A DNA stretch of 64,000 nt, from positions 533,501 to 597,500 of the forward strand of contig NZ_FNUB01000004.1 in NCBI RefSeq assembly GCF_900105985.1, read 5' to 3'. This DNA is from Tenacibaculum sp. MAR_2010_89 (lineage in GTDB: Bacteria > Bacteroidota > Bacteroidia > Flavobacteriales > Flavobacteriaceae). The position numbers and the translations under genes are program-made. Of the stretch, positions 19,069 through 28,695 are shown one piece after another. Numbering within the stretch: the stretch's first letter is position 1; each line of letters opens with the position of its first letter. The notes under the pieces are model-generated. The model had not been told where the DNA came from. It worked only from the letters and a program-made list of their open reading frames with translations, and ran no database searches.

Positions 19069-20925
19069 ATGAAGAAATTACAATTTTTAATTTTAATCGG
19101 TATATTGTCATTTACCATTTCATGCGGGCAACAAAAACGTTATGTATCTTATAAAATCCAAGAGGGAGAAACTATGAGAGATGTAGCCAATCGTTTAGAC
19201 ATGAAGACTAAAGATTTACTTAGATTAAATCCTGATGTTGGTAGAAAACCTAATGCTAATACCATTATTGTTATACCTAATCCTAAAATTAAAACTAATA
19301 ATTCTTCATCTGATTCAAAAAAAGACTATGCTGTAGTTGAAGACGTTAAACCTGACGAAACTGAAACTACTACAAATAATGAACAAGAAAATCAGAACAG
19401 TGAGAACAACGATACAGATGTATTCCAAACTACAGTTGTTAAAAGCTACAAAACACACGAAGTAAAACCTGGAGAAACGATATATAGGTTGACTAAACTT
19501 TATAACATTTCTAAAGATGAATTGTGTAAACTTAATCCTGAGTTTCCTGAAATAATAAATAACACTCTTAGCATTGGTCAAATACTTAAAGTAGAAGCTA
19601 TAGAGGAAACCGTAACAATTAATAAAGAAGAAGTTTTAAAACAATATTTAACTCATACAGTAAAAAGTAAAGAAACTATTTTTAGTTTAACTCGTTTTTA
19701 CAACATAACAAAAAAACAGTTAATTGAACTAAATCCTGAATATCCGGATATAATAGATAACAATTTATCTATAGGTCAATTATTAAAAATTAAACCTATC
19801 AACGAAGTAAAAGAGAACGAAGAGTTTCTTTTTTATCAAGATAGTATACAAGAAAATGCCACTATAAACCTTTCGTTTTTACTTCCTTTTAAAACTAAAG
19901 AGTATGATTCTTTAAATAATAAAAAGATTTTTAAAGACAATAGATTAGCAAATATGGTAACAGATTTTTATATGGGAGCTGAAATTGCTATTGACTCTTT
20001 AAAACAACAAGGTATTATAATTAACAGTTCAGTCTTTGACACAGGAAATAGAGGTGAAAATATTTCACAAATATTAGAAAATGATGAATTAGATACAGCT
20101 GATGTAGTTATAGGTCCTTTTTATTATGATAAAGCAGATAAAGTAGCTCAAAAATTAAGCGTTCCTGTTATTTTCCCTCATTACTCAAGCAATCAAAAAA
20201 ACATAACATCTTCTAAAATAGTTAAAGTAGCACCAGATAAATTATCTTATGCTAATTATTTGACTTCTTATTTAAAAGACAATTATAATGGAGAAAATAT
20301 TTTCATTGTTGGTGATGGTAAAAGTAATTCTAATGTAACTATAAGTAGTATTCTTTCTTCGCTAAAAAAGCATGATTCAATAAATGCCATTCACATTTTA
20401 AAACCTAAAGATGGTTATATTAAAAGAGAGCGTTTTACAAATAAAATGAACGACCAAAAACATAATTGGGTAATTATTACTTCAGAAGATAAAGTAGCTG
20501 TAGCTGATGCTTTAAATAGCATGATTGGGTTACCTGATGAAGTTTCTGTTCAAGTTTTCACTACAAATAAAAATAGCTCTTATAATAACATAGATAATAA
20601 TAAATTAGCGAACATTAATTTCACTTATGTATCTAACTCATTTTCTGATGAAAACTCAGATGATATAAAACTATTCTACACAAAATTTAGAAGAAAAAAT
20701 AATGCTTTACCTTCTGAATACGCTATTAAAGGATTTGATATAACATATGATATATTAATTCGATTAGCTTCTGGTAATGACTTAACAAAAACTTTTAAAC
20801 AGGGAACCTCTTTACGAATTGAAAATAAATTTGACTATAACAAAAAGCTATTTGGTTCAACAAGTAATAAAGGCCTCTTTATTATAAAATACAATAAAGA
20901 CCTGAGTTTAAGTAGACTTAAATAA
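19069..20925 (+). CDS. LysM-repeat lipoprotein with a periplasmic-binding-protein-like domain
   Basis: A 618-residue lipoprotein with Cys19 in the lipobox FTISC. Three LysM peptidoglycan-binding repeats follow: VSYKIQEGETMRDV (about 24-65), HEVKPGETIYRLTKLYNIS (about 128-172) and HTVKSKETIFSLTRFYNIT (about 196-240). A Thr/Asn/Glu-rich linker separates the first two. The remaining 370 residues resemble type I periplasmic-binding folds (ADVVIGPFYYDKADKVAQKL; VPVIFPHYSS). It would sit in the periplasm tethered to peptidoglycan. The ligand is unknown, and this fold may serve as an interaction module rather than in transport. Confidence 0.85.
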   Translation: MKKLQFLILIGILSFTISCGQQKRYVSYKIQEGETMRDVANRLDMKTKDLLRLNPDVGRKPNANTIIVIPNPKIKTNNSSSDSKKDYAVVEDVKPDETETTTNNEQENQNSENNDTDVFQTTVVKSYKTHEVKPGETIYRLTKLYNISKDELCKLNPEFPEIINNTLSIGQILKVEAIEETVTINKEEVLKQYLTHTVKSKETIFSLTRFYNITKKQLIELNPEYPDIIDNNLSIGQLLKIKPINEVKENEEFLFYQDSIQENATINLSFLLPFKTKEYDSLNNKKIFKDNRLANMVTDFYMGAEIAIDSLKQQGIIINSSVFDTGNRGENISQILENDELDTADVVIGPFYYDKADKVAQKLSVPVIFPHYSSNQKNITSSKIVKVAPDKLSYANYLTSYLKDNYNGENIFIVGDGKSNSNVTISSILSSLKKHDSINAIHILKPKDGYIKRERFTNKMNDQKHNWVIITSEDKVAVADALNSMIGLPDEVSVQVFTTNKNSSYNNIDNNKLANINFTYVSNSFSDENSDDIKLFYTKFRRKNNALPSEYAIKGFDITYDILIRLASGNDLTKTFKQGTSLRIENKFDYNKKLFGSTSNKGLFIIKYNKDLSLSRLK

Positions 20926-20926
20926 T

Positions 20927-20958
20927 AAAAAAGGATGATTTTAAAATCATCCTTTTTT
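20927..20958. terminator. Bidirectional terminator between the LysM gene and rfbB
   Basis: A perfect 32-base palindrome with 16-bp arms (20927-20942 and 20943-20958), flanked by A and T runs so that both directions terminate. It covers the first bases of the minus-strand rfbB stop codon, the same arrangement as at 6182-6212. Confidence 0.85.
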
Positions 20959-22003
20959 ATTTATACATTTCTTTATAATACTTCTGATATTCTCCGCTAG
21001 TTACATTATTTATCCAATCTTGATTCTCTAAATACCATTTAACCGTATGTTCTATACCTTCTTCAAATTGTAATGAGGGTTCCCAGCCTAGTTCGTTTTT
21101 AAGTTTTGTAGAATCTATAGCATATCTATAATCATGTCCAGCTCTATCAGTAACAAATGTTATCAATTTTTCAGATTCACCTTCTTTTCGACCTAAAAAT
21201 TTATCCACTGTTTTAATTAACACTTTAATTAAATCAATATTTTTCCATTCGTTAAATCCTCCAATGTTATAAGTATCCCCTTTACTTCCATTATGAAAAA
21301 TTAGATCTATAGCTCTCGCATGATCATTAACAAATAACCAATCTCTTATATTTTCTCCTTTACCATATACTGGTAAAGGTTTTGACTTACAAATATTATT
21401 AATAAACAAAGGGATTAATTTTTCTGGAAATTGAAATGAACCATAATTATTAGAACAATTAGAAACAACTACTGGTAATCCGTAAGTGTCAGAGAACGAT
21501 CTAACAAAATGATCTGAAGATGCTTTAGATGCTGAATATGGTGAGTGTGGATCATACGCAGTTTTTTCAGTAAAATAACCTTTTTCACATAAACTTCCAT
21601 AAACTTCATCAGTAGAGATATGATAAAAGAGTTTATTATCAAAATCATAGTTCCATATATTTTTTGCAGCTTCTAATAAACTTAACGTTCCCATTATATT
21701 AGTTTTTGCAAATAAAAATGGATCTTTAATCGATCTGTCAACATGAGATTCGGCTGCCAAATGTATAACGCTATCTATATTGTATTCAGAAAAAACAGCA
21801 CACATCTTATCATAATCACATATATCTGCTTTAACAAAAGAATAATTTGGTTTATTCTCTATATCTCTTAAACTTTCTAAGTTACCAGCGTAGGTTAAAT
21901 TATCTAAATTAATAATATTGTAATTAGGATATTTATTAACTAATAATCGAACTACATGAGAACCTATAAAACCAGCTCCTCCTGTTACCAAAATATTTTT
22001 CAT
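20957..22003 (-). CDS. rfbB: dTDP-glucose 4,6-dehydratase
   Basis: A 348-residue extended SDR that converts dTDP-glucose to dTDP-4-keto-6-deoxyglucose. It shows the N-terminal GGAGFIGSH loop, the family triad region STDEVYGSL, and YSASKASSDH (the YxxxK pair). The segment FPEKLIPLFINN is typical of RfbB/RmlB rather than of other sugar dehydratases. It lies 22 bases after rfbA. No rmlC or rmlD homologue of standard type is seen in the window, so either those are elsewhere or the keto sugar goes to another dTDP-sugar. Confidence 0.95.
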   Translation of the reverse strand: MKNILVTGGAGFIGSHVVRLLVNKYPNYNIINLDNLTYAGNLESLRDIENKPNYSFVKADICDYDKMCAVFSEYNIDSVIHLAAESHVDRSIKDPFLFAKTNIMGTLSLLEAAKNIWNYDFDNKLFYHISTDEVYGSLCEKGYFTEKTAYDPHSPYSASKASSDHFVRSFSDTYGLPVVVSNCSNNYGSFQFPEKLIPLFINNICKSKPLPVYGKGENIRDWLFVNDHARAIDLIFHNGSKGDTYNIGGFNEWKNIDLIKVLIKTVDKFLGRKEGESEKLITFVTDRAGHDYRYAIDSTKLKNELGWEPSLQFEEGIEHTVKWYLENQDWINNVTSGEYQKYYKEMYK

Positions 22004-22025
22004 TAAAATAAAATATTTACGCTAT

Positions 22026-22901
22026 TTATTTTTTTAGCAAATTTAATAAATATTGACCATATTCATTTTTCTTTAAAGGCTGTGCTAACTTTTCAACTTG
22101 ATTTTCATCAATATACTTCATATAATATGCTATTTCCTCTAAGCAGGCCACCTTAAGACCTTGGCGCTTCTCAATAGTTTCTATAAATCTTCCTGCTTCC
22201 ATTAAAGAATCATGAGTTCCAGTATCTAACCAAGCGAAACCACGTCCCATTAATTCTACCCTCAAAGATTTCTCTTCTAAATATTTCTGATTTACCGAGG
22301 TTATTTCTAGCTCGCCTCTTTTTGAAGGTTTAACTTCTTCCGCAATTTTTACCACATTATTTGGGTAAAAATACAATCCAACAACAGCGTAATTAGATTT
22401 AGCTTTTTCAGGTTTTTCTTCAATAGAAGTTACATTTCCAACTTTATCAAACTCGGCAACTCCATAACGTTCAGGATCCTTAACATAATATCCAAAAACT
22501 GTAGCTTTATTTTTATTTTCTACGTTATTAATAGCACTTTTTAACATCTCAGGTAATCCATGACCATAAAAAATATTATCTCCTAATATTAGACATACAT
22601 TATCGTTTCCTATAAAATTTTTACCTAAAATAAAGGCTTGAGCTAATCCATCAGGTGATGGTTGTTCCTTATATGTTAATTGAATCCCTAACTCTTCTCC
22701 TGTTCCTAATAATTTTTCGAAATTAGGTAAATCTTCAGGTGTAGAAATTATTAAGATTTCTTTTATCCCTGCAAGCATTAATACTGATAATGGATAATAT
22801 ATCATTGGTTTATCATAAACAGGTAATAATTGTTTTGATACTCCTTTTGTTATAGGATATAACCTTGTTCCAGATCCTCCTGCTAGTATTATGCCTTTCA
22901 T
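22026..22901 (-). CDS. rfbA: Glucose-1-phosphate thymidylyltransferase
   Basis: A 291-residue nucleotidyltransferase that makes dTDP-glucose. The signature [11 protein letters not shown] and the lysine-bearing [19 protein letters not shown] occur at the N terminus. [19 protein letters not shown] and [16 protein letters not shown] are later RmlA blocks. It is the first gene of an rfbA-rfbB pair and is preceded by a strong terminator at 22991-23030, so the pair is probably transcribed separately from the large cluster upstream. Confidence 0.96.
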   Translation of the reverse strand: MKGIILAGGSGTRLYPITKGVSKQLLPVYDKPMIYYPLSVLMLAGIKEILIISTPEDLPNFEKLLGTGEELGIQLTYKEQPSPDGLAQAFILGKNFIGNDNVCLILGDNIFYGHGLPEMLKSAINNVENKNKATVFGYYVKDPERYGVAEFDKVGNVTSIEEKPEKAKSNYAVVGLYFYPNNVVKIAEEVKPSKRGELEITSVNQKYLEEKSLRVELMGRGFAWLDTGTHDSLMEAGRFIETIEKRQGLKVACLEEIAYYMKYIDENQVEKLAQPLKKNEYGQYLLNLLKK

Positions 22902-22990
22902 ATCTTACAATAATTTTTATAAAAAAGTACAAAAATGATACTTTTCAATTTTGCTAAGTTATAAATTAAATACTATTGAATATCTACTTA

Positions 22991-23030
22991 AAAGTAAAGA
23001 ACCCAGAAAATTTTCTGGGTTCTTTACTTT
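22991..23030 (-). terminator. Strong palindromic terminator ending the main glycan operon
   Basis: A perfect 40-base palindrome (20-bp arms 22991-23010 and 23011-23030, with no unpaired loop other than the turn itself) touches the stop codon of the PglE-like aminotransferase. The minus-strand side runs into a T-containing tract. It is the longest stem in the window. Confidence 0.8.
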
Positions 23031-24169
23031 TATTTTTTTATTAATTTATTAATTGCTTTTTCTATTCTTTCCTTATCCATTTCTGTTAAGTTAGATCCTG
23101 ATGGCAAACATAATCCATCATTAAACAACTTTTCAGCTACATGGCTACCATAATAATCATATTTATTAAAAATTGGCTGTAGATGCATTGGTTTCCATAG
23201 TGGACGAGATTCAATATTTTCTTCTAGCAAACTAAGTCTTAGATCTTCTCTAGAAAAACCAACTATATTTTCATCTATAATAATGGAACTCAACCAATGA
23301 TTCGAAAAATAATCTTTAGATGGTTCTTTAAGTACAGTGATTCCTTCAATGTTTTCAAAAATATCTTGATAAAATTGGTTATTACTTCTTCTAAAACCAA
23401 CATGTTTATCTAATACTTCCATTTGTCCTCTTCCAATCCCAGCAACTATATTACTCATTCGGTAATTATAACCTACATGCGAGTGTTGATAATGTGGTGC
23501 ATTATCACGCGCTTGAGTAGAAAGAAAAATAGCTTTCTTCTTATCATTTAAAGTATTACAAACTAACGCCCCTCCTCCCGAAGTCGTTATTATTTTATTT
23601 CCATTAAAAGATAAAATTCCAAAATCACCAAAAGTTCCACATTTTTGACCTTTATATGTAGACCCCAATGCTTCAGCGGCATCTTCAATTAGAGATATTT
23701 CATATCTTTTTGAAATATTAACTATTTGATCCATCTTCGCAGGCATTCCATATAAATGTACTACAATAATTGCTTTAGGTTTCTTCCCTTTAGCTATTTT
23801 ATCTTTAATAGCTTCTTCTAATGTAATAGGGCACATATTCCAAGTGTCTTTCTCACTATCTATAAAAATAGGATTGGCACCTTGATATTTTATAGGATTC
23901 GCGGAAGCTGAGAATGTCATACTCTGACAAATAACCTCATCATTTAATCCAACTTCAGATAAAATTAGTGCTAAATGAATGGCCGAAGTACCAGAAACTA
24001 AGCAGGTCACATGAGATTGTTCTTTTATATATTTTTCTAAATCATCTTCAAAACCATTTACATTAGGACCTAATGGAGCGACCCAATTTGTATCAAACGC
24101 TTCTTGAACATATTTTTGTTCTCCTCCACCCATATGTGGTTTAGAAAGCCATATCTTTTCTTTTTTCAT
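23030..24169 (-). CDS. PLP-dependent sugar aminotransferase (DegT family, PglE-like)
   Basis: A 379-residue aminotransferase acting on a nucleotide-linked keto sugar. The PLP lysine is Lys192 in FNGNKIITTSGGG, and IEDAAEALGS (161-170) is the cofactor-binding Asp segment. The opening KPHMGGGEQKYVQEAFDTNWVAP resembles PglE, which aminates the 4-keto product of PglF-type dehydratases. The product would be UDP-4-amino-4,6-dideoxy-GlcNAc if it works with the dehydratase at 1105. No PglD-type hexapeptide N-acetyltransferase adjoins it. It is the last gene before a strong terminator. Confidence 0.88.
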   Translation of the reverse strand: MKKEKIWLSKPHMGGGEQKYVQEAFDTNWVAPLGPNVNGFEDDLEKYIKEQSHVTCLVSGTSAIHLALILSEVGLNDEVICQSMTFSASANPIKYQGANPIFIDSEKDTWNMCPITLEEAIKDKIAKGKKPKAIIVVHLYGMPAKMDQIVNISKRYEISLIEDAAEALGSTYKGQKCGTFGDFGILSFNGNKIITTSGGGALVCNTLNDKKKAIFLSTQARDNAPHYQHSHVGYNYRMSNIVAGIGRGQMEVLDKHVGFRRSNNQFYQDIFENIEGITVLKEPSKDYFSNHWLSSIIIDENIVGFSREDLRLSLLEENIESRPLWKPMHLQPIFNKYDYYGSHVAEKLFNDGLCLPSGSNLTEMDKERIEKAINKLIKK

Positions 24170-24214
24170 TTTACTAGATAAATTAAATATTAATATATAA
24201 AACGTCCTTACTTC

Positions 24215-25294
24215 TTATTCTTCTATTGACATTCTATATAATGGAAAAAAAGACTCATCTTCTTCCTTCAATTCTTTTAATGATTTAGACTCTCTAAATT
24301 TATTCAGCTTTAACAATAAACTCTCGTAGGCTTCTTTATTTATAATTTTTCTCCCTGTATAATAATTAACAACATTTTTAGGAAAAAAAGACTTCTTATA
24401 TTTAAAAATTCCATCCTCGAATCCATATCCTCCTCCTAAAGTGTAAAAAGCTTTACCTTTACCTCTAGACCAATCAATAATTTTTACTTTTAAGAAATCA
24501 TTTGGTCTTTTATCAAAGTAAGCTTCATTTGTCCCTCCTAAAAAAGAATAAACAGAATCTTGAGATATTAAAATAAGTTCAGAAGAAATAGGTTTTTCTT
24601 GAAAATACACAGTACAAATTGCACAAAATTTAGGGTTATTATTTATAAATTCTTTAAACCCTTTTAAGCTATAAAAAAAACTATTCTTTGCATTCGTACG
24701 AATCATAGTTTCTTCATAAATTTTATAAAATTCTTCAACGTGATTATCAGAAATAGTATCATAATAAATATTACTATAAACTTCTTCTCTTATAGCTTTA
24801 TTTATATTTTTTCGAACTTTTCTATCAAATGCTTTCCACTGATCTTCTTCAGTAAGAATTTCTCCTTTAACATTCAACATTGTTTTAACAGTATATCCAG
24901 AATAATATAAATGATTATTAGCTAAATTAAATCTTATAAATTCACTTACAACGTTATTGTTGTTGTACCAATTCTCAACATTTTCCCAAAATAATAATAT
25001 TTCATTTTTTCCAATTTTATTAGAAAAAAATGGACCTGTGTATCCATAAGGAGTTATAAAATCAAAATATGGTGTTACTTGATCTGCAATCGATATTGAC
25101 CTTATATACCCTGGCATGAAGATAATATCTCCATAATTATTTTCACTATAAAAACATATTAAATTCTTAGTACCTTCTCCAAAAACATTAATATAATCAA
25201 GTAAAAAATATGGTTCTGTATTTTTACTTTTCTCTAGTAATTTCTTATAATCTTTCTCTCCTTCTCCCGAATCTATATATATAACATCAAACAT
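24215..25294 (-). CDS. FemAB-like / GNAT-fold acyltransferase
   Basis: A 359-residue protein of the FemAB-like acetyltransferase superfamily. The central region (about 165-290) contains FDRKVRKNINKAIRE, a run of EEFYKIYEETMIRTNAK, then ISSELILISQDSVYSFLGG and NDFLKVKIIDWSRGKG, the usual order of conserved blocks in this group. FemX-type relatives move amino acids from tRNA to peptidoglycan precursors, and others acylate sugars or proteins. It overlaps the DegT-like gene by 8 bases and is followed by the PglE-like gene after 45 bases. A role in decorating an amino sugar of the glycan repeat is inferred from context only. Confidence 0.75.
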   Translation of the reverse strand: MFDVIYIDSGEGEKDYKKLLEKSKNTEPYFLLDYINVFGEGTKNLICFYSENNYGDIIFMPGYIRSISIADQVTPYFDFITPYGYTGPFFSNKIGKNEILLFWENVENWYNNNNVVSEFIRFNLANNHLYYSGYTVKTMLNVKGEILTEEDQWKAFDRKVRKNINKAIREEVYSNIYYDTISDNHVEEFYKIYEETMIRTNAKNSFFYSLKGFKEFINNNPKFCAICTVYFQEKPISSELILISQDSVYSFLGGTNEAYFDKRPNDFLKVKIIDWSRGKGKAFYTLGGGYGFEDGIFKYKKSFFPKNVVNYYTGRKIINKEAYESLLLKLNKFRESKSLKELKEEDESFFPLYRMSIEE

Positions 25295-26201
25295 TTAATA
25301 TATTTTTTAATTTTAATGCCATCTTTTTCAATTCCACTTTAGAAACATCCTGATGTATAGGTAAATTCATTATTTTTTTTGAGGCTACACTAGAAGCAAG
25401 AGATTTATTTGATTCTAAATCATTAATCATTGTATGATATAAACTTACTACTCCAAAACCAGCTTCATTCATCTCTTCATAAAGATTATCTCTATTATAA
25501 TTTTTAATTATAATTGGTAATGTTTGGGGGCAAATACCGTCTTCTAACTTTTCATAAACTATCTCTATCCCAGATAGATCTTTTAATAAACTGCACAAAT
25601 ATTTATAATTTGCTCTTCTAATATTAAAAATAGATAAGAGATCATAATTTAATTCTACAAAAGGATTAATTTTAGAAATTTCTTTATTGTTTTTAGGCAT
25701 ATTACTTACCATCATACCTCCTTTTGACAAAGGAAGTAATTTATGTAAAGAGTAAAAAGAAAAATTTCCTTTCCTTCCAGATTTCCCTCCAATTAAATCT
25801 GTTAGCCAAGCATGAGCAGCATCTTCAACAAAAAAAACATTGTTATCTGTTAACCAACTCGTTATTTCGTCATATTTCACATCAATAAAACCAAAGTAAT
25901 GAACTAATAAAACTAAAGGTTCATCGTTTTCATTTATTTTTATCTTTAAATCTTCAAAATTTATTTCTAATTTTACCCCTAGATCATAAAAATCATAGTC
26001 TAAACCTGAATTAGATACTGAATCAAAGATACCACTTCCTTCATTAGATGACCATCCTATATATGATGGTAATAGTACTTTTCCTTTAGGGTTAAAAATT
26101 TTATATTCTTGTATAATTTTACTCCAGGCTTCCCTGGCTGAATTCGTTAAAATCCATTCTCTTTTATAAAGCTCTTTATTTAATGCTTTTTTTGTGATCA
26201 T
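25287..26201 (-). CDS. Short, divergent DegT/DnrJ-type PLP aminotransferase-like protein
   Basis: A 304-residue protein with the DegT fold but shorter than the usual 370-400. The Asp segment is VEDAAHAW (Asp127) and the PLP lysine is probably Lys154 in YSLHKLLPLSKGGMM. LLVHYFGF corresponds to the family's VVHLYG block. The C-terminal domain is reduced. It overlaps the FemAB-like gene by 8 bases and the GNAT gene by 4, so the three are translationally coupled. The substrate is not recognisable. Confidence 0.75.
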   Translation of the reverse strand: MITKKALNKELYKREWILTNSAREAWSKIIQEYKIFNPKGKVLLPSYIGWSSNEGSGIFDSVSNSGLDYDFYDLGVKLEINFEDLKIKINENDEPLVLLVHYFGFIDVKYDEITSWLTDNNVFFVEDAAHAWLTDLIGGKSGRKGNFSFYSLHKLLPLSKGGMMVSNMPKNNKEISKINPFVELNYDLLSIFNIRRANYKYLCSLLKDLSGIEIVYEKLEDGICPQTLPIIIKNYNRDNLYEEMNEAGFGVVSLYHTMINDLESNKSLASSVASKKIMNLPIHQDVSKVELKKMALKLKNILNV

Positions 26202-26959
26202 AATTCTATATTTAATCCCATTCTCTCTATTTGATCAATAAATTTCAATTCAGAAAATTGATATTCATTCCCTATATAATATATCTTTCTTATTTCAAGA
26301 GCTTTACTAATATAAATTAGATGACTATTTACAGATTCATCATAATTCCCTCTAATAAAAAGATCATTCTCTATAACTCCAATTTTAATATCTTTATCTT
26401 GAATACTAATATCTATAAAGTAAAATCCAAATATTTTTTTCATTTCTTTATATTGGGGGAAATTTTTAATATAAATACTATTTTTATTTTCGCTACTTCT
26501 ATTTAGTTCTAATTCATAAAATATTTTAAAATTTAATTTCTTAAACCCATACTTACTATACCAATCAACTGCCAATAAGTTAGTTGAATAGACATCCAAT
26601 TCTATAGATTGAAATCTTTTTTTCTGAAAATATTTCTTAGAATATTCAAATATTCTACTTCCTATCCTTTGATTTTTGTATTCATTACTTACCGATATTA
26701 TATTTAAAAAAGCCATATTCTGTTTTTTAAACATTTTATATTCTGTATAAGCGACTACTTTATTATTAATATAGAGAACAAAATATTTATATGGAGAAAA
26801 TTCATTTTCAAGCTCATTTAAAATAAATTTATTTATTCCTTCTCCTCTATATATTGATGGTATTATATAGCTCTTTTTAAAAGAGGTTCTAACAAGATTC
26901 ACAACAGTATCAACATCCTTAGCTAATAACTCACTTACTTCAAATTCTTCGTTCATCAT
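26198..26959 (-). CDS. GNAT-family acyltransferase
   Basis: A 253-residue protein. The N-terminal 150 residues form a GNAT domain: FLNIISVSNEYKNQRIGSRIFEY contains the acetyl-CoA pyrophosphate loop (normally Q/RxxGxG/A, here NQRIGS), and LAVDWYSKYGFKKL is the typical beta-7 region. The last 100 residues have no recognised domain. Two ATG codons occur at 26959 and 26956, and the frame's earlier TTG is less likely. It overlaps the PglC-like gene by 20 bases. It may supply the acetyl or acyl group that PglD gives in bacillosamine synthesis, but that is a guess. Confidence 0.75.
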   Translation of the reverse strand: MMNEEFEVSELLAKDVDTVVNLVRTSFKKSYIIPSIYRGEGINKFILNELENEFSPYKYFVLYINNKVVAYTEYKMFKKQNMAFLNIISVSNEYKNQRIGSRIFEYSKKYFQKKRFQSIELDVYSTNLLAVDWYSKYGFKKLNFKIFYELELNRSSENKNSIYIKNFPQYKEMKKIFGFYFIDISIQDKDIKIGVIENDLFIRGNYDESVNSHLIYISKALEIRKIYYIGNEYQFSELKFIDQIERMGLNIEL

Positions 26960-27551
26960 CAAAATTTTTCATGATAGATTCAGGATCTATAACAATATCT
27001 TCTGAAACAATAATTTTTAATACTGTCTTATATAAAATTTTTACATCAAACATAAAACTTAATTTTTTGACATATTCAACATCATAAGCCAATCTTTCAT
27101 CCCAACTTACAGTATTCCTTCCGTTAATTTGTGCCCAACCTGTTATACCAGGTTTTATAGTATGTCTTATTCTTTCTTTATCTGTGTAAAAAGGTAAATA
27201 TCTTAACAACAAAGGTCTTGGTCCAATTAAACTCATATCCCCTTTAATAACATTCAATAATTGTGGTAACTCATCTAATGATGTTTTCCGTATTATAGAG
27301 CCAACTTTGGTTAATCTTTCTGAATCAGGTAATAACTCTCCATCATTCCCTTTTTTATCGTTCATTGTCTTGAATTTAATTATTCTAAATATTTTTTCAT
27401 TCATACCTGGTCTCTCTTGAAAAAAGAACGGTTTTCCTTCATTAAATATATACAATAATACTAAAACAATTAAAAATATAGGACTAATTAATAGTAAGCC
27501 TAAAAAAGAAAAAAGAAAATCAATTACTCTTTTAAAAAATGATCTATACAT
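26940..27551 (-). CDS. Initiating phosphoglycosyl transferase (PglC/bacterial sugar transferase)
   Basis: A 203-residue monotopic membrane enzyme that moves a sugar phosphate from a UDP-sugar to undecaprenyl phosphate, the first membrane step of repeat-unit assembly. The re-entrant N-terminal hydrophobic segment (about 9-36) includes SPIF. The catalytic dyad Asp93-Glu94 is in SLDELPQLLNVIKGDMSLIGPRP, and PGITGWAQINGRN follows. Its minimal length is that of PglC, without the extra membrane domain of WcaJ/WbaP. A UDP-diNAcBac-like donor fits the neighbouring dehydratase and aminotransferase genes. Confidence 0.93.
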   Translation of the reverse strand: MYRSFFKRVIDFLFSFLGLLLISPIFLIVLVLLYIFNEGKPFFFQERPGMNEKIFRIIKFKTMNDKKGNDGELLPDSERLTKVGSIIRKTSLDELPQLLNVIKGDMSLIGPRPLLLRYLPFYTDKERIRHTIKPGITGWAQINGRNTVSWDERLAYDVEYVKKLSFMFDVKILYKTVLKIIVSEDIVIDPESIMKNFDDERRI

Positions 27552-27560
27552 TTTCTTATA

Positions 27561-28694
27561 TTATATTTTTTTATATTCATTTAATATCTCATTCCAAACA
27601 AACTTGCGTTCATATGATTCGATGATTTTTTTTCTACTTTTTTCCCCCATAGTTTTAGAAAATTGGATATTATCCAAACACCATATCATCTTTTCCTTTA
27701 ACTTTTCTGTGTTTTTAACAGGTACTATCCATCCATTAACACCGTTCTCTATAATCTCATTACATCCATTTATATCAGAAACAATACAGTTTAGATTCAT
27801 TGAACAAGCTTGCATAACTACGTTTGGAAAACCTTCTCTATAACTTGGAAAAGTTAACGCATCAGAAATAGCATAATAAGGTCTTACATCATTTTTAAAT
27901 CCAACCGCCATAATGTTAGGATGTTGTTTTATTTGATCTAAAACATCTTGATTTAATGGATCTAACTCTTCTTCCATATAACCTAATAATAATAATTTTG
28001 CTTTATCTTTATTTAAATTATAGAAAGCATTTACTATTTCATTTACACCTTTATCTCCTACTAGTCTACCTACAAAAGTAAATACAAAATCATCCGTCCT
28101 TATATTCAACTCTTTACGTAACTTTTCATTATCTTCATTACTATAAAGTGATGGATTGAAATATGACGTATCAATTCCGTTACTACTTCCATTACCTATT
28201 ACTTTAACTTTTGACTCTGGAGCATACTTATTCTTAATTACTATATCTTTCAGACCATTTGAATTAGGATATATTTTTGTAGCACATTTATAAGTTATCT
28301 TTTCAACAAAGTCAAGAAGTTTTCTTTTATTCCCCTTAGCTACCAATAAAGGCATACCTGCTATAGTATGAAATCTATGAGGTACATTAGCAAATTTCGA
28401 TGCAATCATTGCCAAAGTTCCCGCCTTAGGAGTATGAGAATGTACTATAAAAGGTTTTTCTTTTTTAAAAACGAAATAAAGTTGTACCAGAGCTGTAAAA
28501 TCCTTTATAGGTGTAATTGTTCTCGTCATATTAACAGGTATTACTCTAATACCTTCACTCTTCTCTACTTCTTTTAATATTTTACCTTCGGAAGAAACTC
28601 CTATAACTTCGAAGTGACTTTTCATAAAATTTAACTGCCCCTTAAGTAGCCCCAAAGATTCAGGTACTGTCGTTATCCTTATTATTTTCTTCAA
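27561..28694 (-). CDS. Glycosyltransferase family 4 (GT-B)
   Basis: A 377-residue GT-B enzyme. FVGRLVGDKGVNEIVNAF and FPSYREGFPNVVMQACSMN (the EX7E-type nucleotide-binding block) identify GT4, and VHSHTPKAGTLA is the N-terminal motif of the PglA/WbaZ-like group. The gene appears to start with TTG, one base after the stop codon of the preceding gene, which indicates tight coupling. The protein's normal KKIIRITTVPE opening begins right there. Directly preceding a PglC-like gene, it is a good candidate for adding the second sugar. Confidence 0.87.
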   Translation of the reverse strand: MKKIIRITTVPESLGLLKGQLNFMKSHFEVIGVSSEGKILKEVEKSEGIRVIPVNMTRTITPIKDFTALVQLYFVFKKEKPFIVHSHTPKAGTLAMIASKFANVPHRFHTIAGMPLLVAKGNKRKLLDFVEKITYKCATKIYPNSNGLKDIVIKNKYAPESKVKVIGNGSSNGIDTSYFNPSLYSNEDNEKLRKELNIRTDDFVFTFVGRLVGDKGVNEIVNAFYNLNKDKAKLLLLGYMEEELDPLNQDVLDQIKQHPNIMAVGFKNDVRPYYAISDALTFPSYREGFPNVVMQACSMNLNCIVSDINGCNEIIENGVNGWIVPVKNTEKLKEKMIWCLDNIQFSKTMGEKSRKKIIESYERKFVWNEILNEYKKI

Positions 28695-28695
28695 T

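Noticed and set aside
20957-22901. Complete dTDP-L-rhamnose operon
   Set aside because: Only rfbA and rfbB are present here; no rmlD, and the RmlC-like cupin at 32136 belongs to the FucNAc gene set.
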